Assembly (NCBI GenBank): GCA_947561585.1
Contig: CANNZV010001450.1
Span: 105,563-169,562, forward strand
Reading direction: 5' to 3'
Length of the DNA stretch: 64,000 nucleotides
Origin: Caprella mutica
Taxonomy: Eukaryota; Arthropoda; Malacostraca; Amphipoda; Caprellidae
Position numbers and translations under genes: made by a program. The notes beneath the pieces are model-generated. The model was not told the DNA's origin. It was given only the letters and a program-made list of their open reading frames with translations, and made no database searches. Numbering within the stretch: the first letter of the stretch is position 1; each line of letters starts with the position of its first letter. Shown here piece after piece: positions 38,717 to 50,941 of the stretch.

Positions 38717-39008
38717 TACCTTAATTATCAGTAATTAATAATTAACCTTAATTATTAAATACTAATCATATTAGTTCACAACAAACCCTGAAGATACCAA
38801 TAGCTCCCCAGATAATAATCGCAGTCACCAGATTAAGGGTTGCACCCCACAGGGTACACAGCCCTCTATATGTGGAATGGGGTGACATGTGGTTGACCTC
38901 GTAAGGAGGGGGGGGGGTAATTAAAAGGGGGTGACCGCACCCAGGGAAGGTATTTCAACATGTAAACATAATGTATTTAATTTAACTCTCTACTACACTT
39001 TTAAAAAA

Positions 39009-39232
39009 CAACTATTGGTGGTTGTTTTACCCCTTCACTGTGCACTTTATTTACAACTATTGGTGGTTGTTTTACCCCTTCACTGTGCACTTTATTTACA
39101 ACTATTGGTGGTTGTTTTACCCCTTCACTGTGCACTTTATTTACAACTATTGGTAGTTGTTTTAACCCTTCACTGTGCACTTTATTTACAACTATTGGTG
39201 GTTGTTTCAACCCTTCACTTCACTGTGAACTT
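39009..39232. repeat. Minisatellite, 45-bp unit, 5 copies
   Basis: The unit contains ACAACTATTGGTGGTTGTTT and CCTTCACTGTGCAC. It is open on both strands because it is a multiple of 3. Confidence 0.94.
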
Positions 39233-40778
39233 TATTATCAAATTTTACCTAATTCTAATAGTTAATAATGTAATTACACCACACAGTAAAAGGTTTACTT
39301 CATTTTCTAGTATTCTCCCTCTCTACCCCATTGCTACCACTCTGACATTAACTGTTTGATCTTTCAGTTCGCTATGGTCTGCACAGAGTCACAACTGAGG
39401 TATTATTTCAGTGTAACAGAGTATGCATTGTCGCGAAAAAGGAATCGGTACCTTATTGTTGTTAGTGGTAAAATGTTTATTGAAGATAAATCGTTTATTG
39501 ATGAGTTTATTGTTGGTGAACTGTTTATTGATGGTAAATTGATTATACTTCACATAAACTAACGTCGGTTTGAAAATAAACTTGGTTTTGACTTTTGAAA
39601 TTTAAATTTAAATAACAAAATATGTTATACAAAGAGAACATTAAACCGCTTTTCAATATTCAAATAAAAAAGATCTAATTTCGAAATTTTAAATATATAT
39701 AGTTGGAATTTCCATAAAAATATACGGGAATATACGTGACTGAACATTAAGAAACCAGTTACTAGATGCTAGTTAATATATATATATATATATTTTAACT
39801 ATTTCTTAACAATGGTAATTAATTGTTGAAAATCGATATAGTTTTCAGTAAAATATTCCAAGTAATAACTAATACTTCCATTAAATTGATATTATTATAT
39901 TAATAAGATAAAATTGGTAATGACATAAAATGTATTTTAATTATAAAAATATACTAGTATAAAATGTTTATTATTAACGATTGTTTGTTGTACGATAACG
40001 CATCACTAAATGTATAAAATCATAATTAAGGTAAAACGGTACCGACGCCCCGGGCGTGAATTTCGTTACGACCCATTTCGAAAACCTTATTTGGCACCTT
40101 AGATAATTACCTGTACAACTCAAAATAGTTATTAAATAACAACACTTACCAAGGTTACATGTTGGGGAAGTTGGTAAAACAATAAAAAGTTTAATTATGA
40201 CAAATTAATGTGCAGTCAATTTGTTTCAGAGTGATGCATGCATCATTAGTGAAATAAATGATGCATGTAGAAAATTATTATTGACTTTTATCTATTTTAT
40301 GCAACACTGAGTGCAATCATTTAAAAAATTTTCAAAAAAAAGATTTTTTCAAGGAAAATATAAAAACTCATGAATACCAACTATAGCTTCTATTTAAAAA
40401 AATCAACAAAATAATAAATAGAGATATAGAATTTAATGAAAATGTAGAATTATTAAAAACTAAATCTTGAATTATATCCAATTTTTCGATTTTTATGGAA
40501 TTGAAAATTAATTCACAAAACATAAATCTTAAAATAATTTTAATGAAATTTTAACCTTTTAATCACAAGTTCACAATTTTCACCCTATCAAATTTAACAA
40601 TTAATTCAATGTTTCAATATAATTATACACACAAATAAATACCTTGACCTTGCAATTCCATTACTAAATCTTAGAAATGAGATCACTATGTTCATTAAAT
40701 CCGGAAGAGATGAAGTAATGCATTTGGCTCTCTGAGATTTATAAGAAGAAATTAACAATTATTATATCATAGCAATGA

Positions 40779-40803
40779 ACTTACCTGACAAAAGGAAAAG
40801 ATT
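40779..40803 (-). promoter_or_regulatory. Recursive splice site (ratchet point) 2
   Basis: Minus strand: TCTTTTCCTTTTGTCAG then GTAAGT, junction 40784/40785. The 12-pyrimidine tract, CAG and ideal GTAAGT match the published ratchet consensus. It is 6.9 kb beyond ratchet point 1. No donor follows within 70 nt and the phase-1 frame closes after 7 codons, so it looks like a pure zero-length exon. Confidence 0.6.
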
Positions 40804-40914
40804 TGACTACTAAAAACAATTACATTTAGTTCATAGTTATATTCAAATATAATTAATATAATATTACAACTACACATATTTTTTAGATATGAACGTTATA
40901 AAAGTAGGATATAT

Positions 40915-41084
40915 GGTAAGTTACGAATTATCGGTCAGTTACATATCTACAGTCTTTACTATACATTAATTGGTATCCATGATACCTGCAGGTATCATGG
41001 ATACCAATTCAATTAAAATACTTATTATTATATCCCTTTTTCTTGACCGAAGATATGAAACTGACCGATAATTCGTAACTTACC
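40915..41084. mobile_element. Palindromic MITE with core
   Basis: GGTAAGTTACGAATTATCGG to CCGATAATTCGTAACTTACC with a perfect core. It lies 130 bp upstream (in the transcript) of ratchet point 2. Confidence 0.9.
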
Positions 41085-41320
41085 AATATTATAAACAAAT
41101 TGATGATATGAGTCATCTTGGTTGCAATAAGCGGAGTATACAGTGTACTGGATGCATACCAATGAACTACTAATAAATCACACCCTTTATGTACTTGTAG
41201 GATATGGTACGTATATGCACTTGTATGCATTGTTTTGTTTGTAACAATTTTAACACGTTAGGTAGGAGATGGTTAAAGTGCAGTAGCCTTGATGAAAAGA
41301 AGAGAACTGGATTAGGGAAG

Positions 41321-41935
41321 TACATGTAAAGTACATGAGTGCAGTACACGAGTGAAATACACGAGTGAAGTACATGAGTGAAGTACATGAGTGAAGTACA
41401 TGAGTGAAATACACGAGTGAAGTACATGAGTGAAGTACATGAGTGAAGTACATGAGTGAAGTACATGAGTGAAGTACACGAGTGAAGTACACGAGTGAAA
41501 TACACGAGTGAAGTACATGAGTGAAGTACATGAGTGAAGTACACGAGTGAAATACACGAGTGAAGTACATGAGTGAAGTACATGAGTGAAATACACGAGT
41601 GAAGTACATGAGTGAAGTACATGAGTGAAGTACATGAGTGAAATACACGAGTGAAGTACATGAGTGAAGTACATGATTGAAGTACATGAGTGAAGACCAT
41701 GAGTGAAGTACACGAGTGAAATACACGAGTGAAGTACATGAGTGAAGTACATGAGTGAAGTACAAGAGTGAAGTACACGAGTGAAGTACATGAGTGAAGT
41801 ACACGAGTGAAATACACGAGTGAAGTACACAAGTGAAGTACACGAGTGAAGTACACAAGTGAAGTACATGAGTGAAGTACACAAGTGAAGTACATGAGTG
41901 AAGTACATGAGTGAAGTACTTGAGTGAAGTACATA
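41321..41935. repeat. Minisatellite, 15-bp unit, about 41 copies
   Basis: Unit GAAGTACATGAGTGA with ACACGAG and AAATAC variants. It generates three overlapping pseudo-frames on the minus strand. Confidence 0.95.
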
Positions 41936-42319
41936 ATAAGTACATTAATGTACAGAAATCAAAGAAAAGTCTCTTTTCTCTATTTATCACCATAAGGGTT
42001 ATTACCAATCACCGGACACGCTTCAATGAATGGGTTGAAATTGAAGAAAATCGTATTTCTTTACTGTATGTTTGTGTGCCTAAAGCAGTACAAAGTTATT
42101 AACTCTTAAGGCAGTGTACATCTTAATACATTAGCAATGAAAAATATTAGAAAAACATTAATGCAGTATATATGATGATGCAATACTAGTATGATGGAGA
42201 GATATTATTTCAATGTTCAAGGCAGATTAAACAAATCGTCATTCAAATTAACAACAAAGTTCAATTTTATATAAATTTAATGCATAAAATCATTAAAATA
42301 AAAAATAAACTATCAATTT

Positions 42320-42800
42320 AGTGGTATCGGAAGTTTATCTTACGGTAAAAGTGGTATCGGTATTTTATCGGGCGGTAAAAGTGGTATCGGTAGTATATCG
42401 TACGATAAAAGTGGTATCGATAGTTTATCGTATGGTAAAAGTGGTATCGGTACTTTATCGGGCGGTAAAAGTGGTATCGGTAGTATATCGTACGATAAAA
42501 GTGGTATCGATAGTTTATCGTACGGTAAAAGTGGTATCGGTACTTTATCGGGCGGTAAAAGTGGTATCGGTAGTATATCGCACGGTAAAAGTGATATCGG
42601 TAGTATATCGCACGGTAAAAGTGATATCGGTAGTTTATCGCACGGTAAAAGTGATATCGGTAGTTTATCGTACGGTACAAGTGGTATCGGTACTTTATCG
42701 TACGATAAATTAGTGGTATCGGTACTTCATGGTACGATAAAATAGTCGTATCGGTAATTTAACTACGATAAATTAGTGGTATCGGTAGTTTATCGTATAA
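42320..42800. repeat. Minisatellite, 30-bp unit, about 16 copies
   Basis: The unit combines GTGGTATCGGTAGTTTATCG with TACGGTAAAA. Variants alternate in a 90-bp pattern in the first half (GGGCGG, TACGAT, TACGGT). Confidence 0.94.
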
Positions 42801-42920
42801 ATAGCCCTGCAATTTTCAAATCAAATACCAAACGTTTTTCTGTCGGTTAGAAAATTTGGCGGCAAACGATTCAATCAAACAGGTGTATTTGACCTTGAGA
42901 AATTAGAGGTAGGGAGAGAG

Positions 42921-43149
42921 CAGTTAGTGCAGTTAGTAACTGCGGTGAGTGCAGTTAGTAACTGCGGTGAGTGCAGTTAGTAACTGCAGGGAGAGCAGTT
43001 AGTAACTGCGGTGAATGCAGTTAGTGACGGCGGTGAATGCAGTTAGTGACTGCGGTGAATGCAGTTAGTAACTGCAGGGAGAGCAGTTAGTAACTGTGGT
43101 GAATGCAGTTAGTAACTGCGGTGATTGCAGTTAGCAGTTAGTGCAGATA
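42921..43149. repeat. Minisatellite, 20-bp unit
   Basis: Unit GCAGTTAGTAACTGCGGTGA. Each unit holds the palindrome GCAGTTAGTAACTGC. Confidence 0.92.
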
Positions 43150-43719
43150 CAATCTGCGGTCAAAGCAGTTATTGCAGTTACTCAATGTAAATAAAATACA
43201 CACAATAATCATTCTTATTTCTTACATTTCAATAACTGAAGTATATAATTAAATGATAATAATAATAATGCAGAAAAAGATTTTCGCCATTAATTACAGG
43301 AAAATAAACAGTTATTAATTTTGTTTTGGAAAAGAATAAGAAATGCAATAATGGAATGCAATTTTCTTAACTAGATATACATATAAGTACATTGACCCAC
43401 ATACATACACCCTAAATTTCTACTCTCATACCTAAATAATAAGGTAATTTCGAATATAAAAACAATATTCACTTCAACACAAAATCAAAAATGTTTATAT
43501 TATTCGGGTGTAAATATAATAATTTTCGAGATTTTGTAACCTTCTACAAAAAAGCTACATTTTTCTATTGTTTAAGTGGACTCCACATATTTTTTATTTG
43601 CAGCGACTTTGTTCAAACAATTGACAAAGGTTCTGCAGTCAAAACAAACGCTAAAGCAATAGAATGAAAAGAAAAAGAATACTGGGACCTTAACCTTAGA
43701 AACTAGGAGAAAACGATTG

Positions 43720-44792
43720 AGTAACTGATGGTACTTAAGTGTAACTGATGGTACTTAGGGGTAACTGATGGTACTTAGGGGTAACTGATGGTACTTAGGG
43801 GTAACTGATGGTACTTAGGGGTAACTGATGGTACTTAGGGGTAACTGATGGTACTTAGGGGTAACTGATGGTACTTAGGAGTGACTGATGGTACTTAGGG
43901 GTAACTGATGGTACTTAGGAGTAACTGATGGTACTTAGGGGTAACTGATGGTACTTAGGGGTAACTGATGGTACTTAGGGGTAACTGATGGTACTTAGGG
44001 GTAACTGATGGTACTTAGGGGTAACTGATGGTACTTAGGGGTAACTGATGGTACTTAGGAGTAACTGATGGTACTTAGGGGTAACTGATGGTACTTAGGG
44101 GTAACTGATGGTACTTAGGGGTAACTGATGGTACTTAGGGGTAACTGATGGTACTTAGGGGTAACTGATGGTACTTAGGAGTAACTGATGGTACTTAGGG
44201 GTAACTGATGGTACTTAGGGGTAACTGATGGTACTTAGGAGTAACTGATGGTACTTAGGGGTAACTGATGGTACTTAGGAGTAACTGATGGTACTTAGGA
44301 GTAACTGATGGTACTTAGGGGTAACTGATGGTACTTAGGGGTAACTGATGGTACTTAGGAGTAACTGATGGTACTTAGGGGTAACTGATGGTACTTAGGG
44401 GTAACTGATGGTACTTAGGAGTAACTGATGGTACTTAGGGGTAACTGATGGTACTTAGGAGTAACTGATGGTACTTAGGGGTAACTGATGGTACTTAGGG
44501 GTAACTGATGGTACTTAGGAGTAACTGATGGTACTTAGGGGTAACTGATGGTACTTAGGGGTAACTGATGGTACTTAGGAGTAACTGATGGTACTTAGGG
44601 GTAACTGATGGTACTTAGGGGTAACTGATGGTACTTAGGAGTAACTGATGGTACTTAGGGGTAACTGATGGTACTTAGGGGTAACTGATGGTACTTAGGA
44701 GTAACTGATGGTACTTATGAGGTAACTGATGGTACTTAAGGGTAACTGATGGTACTTAGGAGTAACTAATGGTACTTATGAGTAACTAATGG
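43720..44792. repeat. Minisatellite, 20-bp unit, about 53 copies
   Basis: Unit GTAACTGATGGTACTTAGGG, extremely uniform; the only frequent variant is the last base (G or A). Confidence 0.97.
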
Positions 44793-45736
44793 TAACTATG
44801 GGGGAAATAGTATGCCAAGTATTAATAGTATAATACTATCTATACTACTGCATCCATGGTAAAATAGTACAACAGTAATTACTATTCAAAGATAGTACAA
44901 CAAGTCCTTAAAAGCAGATAGTACAATTGCATTAATATAATTAACTGTCCGATTTAAGAACATTTAACTATATTGTACTAGCCACTGCTACTAAATGCTA
45001 AACATCTACAATTTGGGTCATTTTAGACCACTCGAGTGAAATTTCATTAAAATCTAAACATATAAGTTTTAACAACAGATAAACTGTGATGATTTCAATA
45101 GCTGCGGTTACTCCACATCTTACCATTGTTATACTTCATCTCACGATTTACTCTTTTTGAAGAAAATAGATAGTTAGGAGATAATGGAAAACAGCACAAA
45201 ATAAGAAATAACGGAAAATAAGAAATAAAGAAAATATTTACAGTAAAGATAGAGTAAAGAACAGGACCATTGTGATATTCTTTCTTTTAATGTGTAACGT
45301 ATATGGGTTGTTTCGTGTAACTACGTATAACCTGTTAAGAGAAATCACTTCACTGCAGGTGGAAAAAGGCAAAATACTTTTCTGATAGAAAATTTGATAG
45401 GGATTTTATAGGAAAAATGTGTAGTAAAAACTAAATAACTTATTGAAAAGTGTCTAGGAAGCAAACTATAGAAAGAAATAGCGCTAATAATTATAATTAT
45501 TTTCATTCAACCCTATGTAATCTACTTCATTTAACCCATCATGATTATTTCCCATACAACGAAACTAAAAATGAATCATAAAATTATTAATAAAAGATAT
45601 CAGTTTTCAATGGAAATTTCCGTTCATTTTTTAATACCCAAAGTGATCAGAAAAAAGTTATATTATTTTGATGTTTCTTTTATTACCACTGATTTACGTT
45701 AATGTACAAATTATCAGAAGTAGAATAAGGGTTGTA

Positions 45737-45990
45737 TCTAGATACATATTAGAGCTGTAGATACACTTTAAAACTCTAAATACTCTTAATAGCTCTAGAT
45801 ACATTTAAAATTATTCGATACAGTTAAAATTATTCGATACACTTTCTGTCTCTATAACATTTTAAAACTTAATTAAGATACTCTTACTAGCTCTAGATAC
45901 TCTTAATAGCTCTATCTTGATACTCTTACTAGCTCTAGATACTCTTAATAGCTCTATCTAGATACTCTTACTAGCTCTAGGAGTCTAGAT
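45737..45990. repeat. Degenerate minisatellite (AGCTCTAGATACTCTTA)
   Basis: Irregular repeats of TAGCTCTAGATACTCTTA, with a short duplicated block near 45880-45980. Confidence 0.8.
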
Positions 45991-47390
45991 ACTCTTTACA
46001 GCTTTCACTCTCTTCATAGAGAAGTAATTACATCGTCTGATTTCTACCTATAAATACCCTGGCAATTAAATAATTATTGTAGCTATTAGAAAGAAGACTG
46101 AAATGGACTGAGAGTGTGTCTAGGTACACCTGTGTACCTCGATACTACATAGCTCAGGTGTACCTAGATACTCTAGATACAGGTAGTAACAACTCAGGAA
46201 ATATTTTCCACGATATTTTCACTATTTTTTTAAATATTTCAAGATTAAATATTTCATCTAATTCATTGCATAAACATTGTTTTAATTTATGCAATAATAG
46301 ATGAACTTTATACTCTATAACGATATACCATCATTTCAAAAGCAAACTCAGTTTATAGCACTGATGTCATTTCTACAAAGTCACAGTTTCATAGTTTAAC
46401 GTAAGAGTTGACATTGTGTTAATTAAGTAAGACTATTGCATGACTAAAAGAATTTAAATGTTAATAATGTGAACAGTATGTACTATTGTTCGAAGGTATA
46501 ACTTTCAATGCAATTTATTAGAACAAAAATAAGTCATTCATAATGTATAGAACATATACACATTAATGATATATACACAGGGTGTGGTAGAATTAAAGAA
46601 TAATTACGTGAAAACTAAAAAAGCTAAAAATGTAAACGAAAGAGATTGTTCTAAAGTTTTTATTTTAAGTTAATACCCATTAAATGTTAATTTGTATATT
46701 TATATATAATTTCCAAAAAATATTTTAATTCATTATAATTACAGTTTGATTCAAAATTGTATAAATAAATATTTTTCGATTTAGTTAAACTTTATCTTTC
46801 TATAGTTCCCATGGTAACCGCAACGCAAAAATATAAAATCTTACGAATTTTTTCTATTTCTAAGATCTAAAATTCGTTTCTCTTTATAAGTTATACATGA
46901 TTATACAGTGAGAATCTACAGGAAGGGGCAACCTGTAATCAGACTGTATATAGCAGTACAGTGTGGAATATACAGGAGTGAATCAAATAAACTATACATA
47001 GCAAAAATAACAGCACTCCAATTTTCTCGGGTAAAATCACTTCTAACGGATTATTTCACACGAGATGATGTATTAGTGTGCTATCTGACATCTAATGTTA
47101 GAAACTGTATAATATTAAGCAGTATCAATGTTGATAAAAATAATGGCATTTTTCAGTATATATAATAATAAAATAACCTAATATTAAATCAGTGAAAGGA
47201 TTTATAATTGAAAATAAACGAATATTGAAAATATGAACTATCGTTGAATACGATGAATTTATGACAATCAATATACTAATCATTATCATTATCCAATAAT
47301 GATATAATGATAATAATGAAAAAGATAATACATTATCCGAGATAGTGAAATAGTCTAACTTATACTTTGATAAAAAATGGGTCTATAACA

Positions 47391-47542
47391 GGGTAAGTTC
47401 CAAGTTATCGGACGATTCCACATTTTCGATTAAAAGATATTTTATACTATAAATATAAATTAATTTAAAAATTGAATTATAATTAATATATACGTTGCTA
47501 TGATCGAAAATGTGGAACCGTCCGATAACTTGGAGCTTGCCC
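47391..47542. mobile_element. Palindromic MITE, short form without core
   Basis: GGGTAAGTTCCAAGTTATCG to CGATAACTTGGAGCTTGCCC. It starts 75 bp downstream (in the transcript) of the mini-exon at 47617. Confidence 0.9.
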
Positions 47543-47616
47543 TATTTAATTAGTATTGAGAATCATATTTCCCCAATTAGCAATATTTATTATACAGTTA
47601 GTACCTGCATACTCAC

Positions 47617-47664
47617 CTGTACAGTTGCCTCTACAGTGACATATGGTATTGTGACTGTACGTAC
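47617..47664 (-). CDS. Candidate 48-nt mini-exon or RS-exon, phase 1-1
   Basis: On the minus strand a pyrimidine-rich tract ends in TTTCAG at 47665. It is followed by 48 nt and then a perfect donor, CAG/GTGAGT, at junction 47616/47617. Read in the phase left by exon A (phase 1), the 48 nt have no stop, encode TYSHNTICHCRGNCT, and hand on phase 1 again, so inclusion would keep the frame to exon B. The exon itself begins GTACGT, so its 3' splice site also recreates a 5' splice site. It could be a cassette mini-exon with five Thr/Cys-rich codons of note, or an RS-exon that is defined and then removed in a second splicing step. Both readings are inference; the splice signals and open frame are seen directly. 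Confidence 0.45.
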
Positions 47665-47687
47665 CTGAAATTAAAGAAAAAACATAT
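47661..47687 (-). promoter_or_regulatory. Recursive splice site (ratchet point) 1
   Basis: Minus strand: TTTTTTCTTT, AA, TTTCAG, followed immediately by GTACGT, junction 47664/47665. A 3' splice site is fused to a 5' splice site. It lies 9.3 kb downstream of exon A's donor. A GTGAGT donor follows 48 nt later, giving the RS-exon listed separately. Confidence 0.55.
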
Positions 47688-48140
47688 TAATGATATATTA
47701 AAGAAAGTTTACTTAATGGAACGGCATAAATAACAGATAAATTATTAATGTTATAATGAACGTGTATATGCATTACTATAACCAGGTTTCTCTTGCTATA
47801 ATGTAGCTACAGGTGACTGTACAGTCTCTCACTGTAGCTACATAAACAGTTTAATATGATAATTTATTTATTCATTAGAAACATATACTGTATGAATTTT
47901 TTCATCAATAAACTGCAGGGTAATAATATAAATAAAATGAAACTGTATAACAGAATACAGTGTTCCTGCATGCACTGTATATATAGAGAAGCACTAAATT
48001 ATACAGTGCATCCATACACTGTATGATACAGATTTATACAGGGACACACTATATAAAAGTAATACTACACAATAGACATATGATAATAATAATAATATTC
48101 ATTGTTAAAAATGTAAAATAGAGGAAGCACAAGCCTATAT

Positions 48141-48509
48141 NNNNNNNNNNNNNNNNNNNNNNNNNNNNNNNNNNNNNNNNNNNNNNNNNNNNNNNNNNNN
48201 NNNNNNNNNNNNNNNNNNNNNNNNNNNNNNNNNNNNNNNNNNNNNNNNNNNNNNNNNNNNNNNNNNNNNNNNNNNNNNNNNNNNNNNNNNNNNNNNNNNN
48301 NNNNNNNNNNNNNNNNNNNNNNNNNNNNNNNNNNNNNNNNNNNNNNNNNNNNNNNNNNNNNNNNNNNNNNNNNNNNNNNNNNNNNNNNNNNNNNNNNNNN
48401 NNNNNNNNNNNNNNNNNNNNNNNNNNNNNNNNNNNNNNNNNNNNNNNNNNNNNNNNNNNNNNNNNNNNNNNNNNNNNNNNNNNNNNNNNNNNNNNNNNNN
48501 NNNNNNNNN
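48141..48509. other. Assembly gap (369 N)
   Basis: A run of undetermined bases. A 16-bp tandem repeat begins about 45 bases to its right, so the gap may reflect repeat collapse. Confidence 0.99.
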
Positions 48510-48552
48510 GTATTGTGCGTGAGACATTTCGTCAGTATTGTAAAGCACGACA

Positions 48553-48705
48553 GGTAAAGCATATCACAGGTAAAGCATATCACAGGTAAAGCATATCACA
48601 GGTAAAGCATATCACAGGTAAAGCATATCACAGGTAAAGCATATCACAGGTAAAGCATATCACAGGTAAAGTATATCACAGGTAAAGCATATCACAGGTA
48701 AAGCA
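48553..48705. repeat. Minisatellite, 16-bp unit, about 10 copies
   Basis: Unit AGGTAAAGCATATCAC, next to the assembly gap. Confidence 0.94.
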
Positions 48706-49834
48706 TAAAATAGAAAAAAATTTGGTATTGCATATTGTTATTACTAACTGTATTAGTTTTCTATGGAATATAAAGTCTTATTTCTTTACTTTCTCCTCAA
48801 TACAGTTAATGTATAAACTACACACTGTATTAAGTGTATACTGTATGATGAATCCAGTATAAATAATGCACACTGTATATGCTGTACACTGAATAAATTA
48901 CTGTATTATAGTTCAGTGTACTGTATACAGTACAGTGTATACACTGTAATACAGTGTATACTGTACATACAATCATTGATTCTAAATGTACATGACACAA
49001 TGACAGAGAAAGGAACACAAACAGTCTTACGACTCACAGAGTCACAGCACTCTCTCAATGAACTCTCTGTTGGCTGACATGTTCGCCACACTGTCTCATC
49101 ATGAGTTTGTTATTGCTATCTGTAATTGTAATGCTAATCACGAGCTGTTTATTAACCGTTAGTATGATATGCAGTTTAAATACACTAGAGAGTAATCAAT
49201 AGATATTGTAACACTTATTATAAAAAGGATATAAAAAATTAGGTTGAATAACATAATGTTTCTGTGTATGTATAATATATATGTATGTGTACTTTCAATA
49301 TTTATGTACGTATTTTGTTTGTGTGCGTAATATGCAGGTCACATATTGTATGTACGTGACATAGTAAGGATAACGCACACGGTACATACACATGCTTCAA
49401 AGAAGTCAACTGTAACAAGAAAAAACACAAAACAAAAGATGAAAACATTATAAGGAATTCAAATAACCAGCTATGTTGAAGATCAAGGATTCAAAGTTCA
49501 TTTATTTTATTTATATAATGGATGAATTCTCACTGAGTGATTTATAAGTAATTAATACTTATTTCACTATATTAGGAGGGTATTTAAAAATACCTTCACC
49601 GTGGACCTTTAAATAAATTCTATTTTATGACTGAGGAAACAAAACTTTTAATTTATGTTTAATTTAATTCAACATATTGAATTAGCTAATTTTGAAAACT
49701 ATTTTTTACAGATATTTACAAGGCGTTAAAAAATTCGTCCCATGAAAATGCATAATTTTTTTTTTAAATATGCTTGTTTCTAAGCTAAAAATCAATACCT
49801 TAAAATGTTATCCAAATTACCCTCTGAAAACCCT

Positions 49835-50003
49835 AGGATGGCATCAAAATACCCTAAAATGGCATTAAAATACCCTAAAATAGCATAAAAATACCCTAAA
49901 ATAGCAATAAAATTCCCTAAAATAGCATCAAATTACCCTAAAATGGCATCAAATTACCCTAAAATAGCATAAAATTACCCTAAAATGGCAGCAAATTACC
50001 CTG
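49835..50003. repeat. Minisatellite, about 20-bp unit
   Basis: Unit TACCCTAAAATGGCATCAAA, about 8 copies with small length changes. Confidence 0.88.
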
Positions 50004-50424
50004 TAACTCCATAGCAAGTAATAGGTGAGAATTGATGAAGAAACTCCGCAATTCAATGGTATATAATGGCTAAAAATTACCCTACTGTGGCCTTGACTTC
50101 AATGATTGCAGAGAAAAAAGTAGGGAAAAACGAATAAAAAGATGGTTAATAAGGTAGAGCTACAATTATTGCTTTGCATAATCACTATTAAAACTAATGG
50201 CGTTAAAACGAACTAAATACGTATAATCACACGGAGAGAATTTCAGTGTTATGTGTGCCAACAGAGCAGGAGAAATAGGGGTAGTGGAATTAATTTTTAC
50301 ATTTATGAGTACCATCAGAAAAATTTTTATTAACGAATATAGGACATTTCTCTGATATTAATTAAATCACACAATATATCCCTCATATTTTTATTTTAAA
50401 TATTTATAAATTTTAATTTACAAC

Positions 50425-50555
50425 GTTATTTTAATTGGTATCCATGATACCTGCAGGTATCATTGATACCAATTAAAATATTGAGTTAAAAAGTTAGATT
50501 ATATAGTTTACCATAAATGATCGAAAAACTGGAAAAGTACAATAATTCAGAACAT
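50425..50555. mobile_element. Degraded MITE: core plus remnant right arm
   Basis: Good core (GGTATCCATGATACCTGCAG onward), then ATGATCGAAAAACTGGAAAA and TTCAGAAC as an eroded right arm. Confidence 0.7.
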
Positions 50556-50941
50556 AAAAAAATCGGAAATATCCGATAACTTAATTGTTCCTAAAATATG
50601 GAAAAAGACAATGCATGGAAGGTGTCATGGAGTCATAAAAAGTACTATAATCACTACTATAAATTATCGTAAAAAGTACTATAATCACTATAATGAATTA
50701 CCATCACCTTGACAGTATTTGACACGGAGAACAATAAACTGAAAACTATCGCATGATGAATGGGAGTATAATGAATGAACCATGGTGATAAAATGGGATG
50801 GATTAGATAGGGTACAATGAATGGTATATTTTATTGATGAAAAATATATGACTATTCGATTTTACATTATAATTATTCAAGCAATAGCCACTATATTTAA
50901 AGAAAATTTAGTTTCTTTGAAAAAGTTATATTTTTTGGATA

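Noticed and set aside
39356..39562. Plus-strand 68-residue frame after a good TTTCAG acceptor
   Set aside because: The acceptor looks fair, but the only near donor (GAG/GTATTA) is weak, and the frame's end is a degenerate TTTATTGATG repeat.
41170..42008. Three overlapping 198-254-residue minus-strand frames
   Set aside because: 15-bp minisatellite.
46908..47165. Plus-strand 85-residue frame with balanced composition
   Set aside because: Several frames of this length are expected by chance in 64 kb; no splice or promoter context supports it.
48906..49091. Less AT-rich patch with short minus-strand frame and GTGAGT
   Set aside because: The frame starts at GTG, and frames near the ATG at 49078-49080 stop before the donor; no phase-compatible exon.
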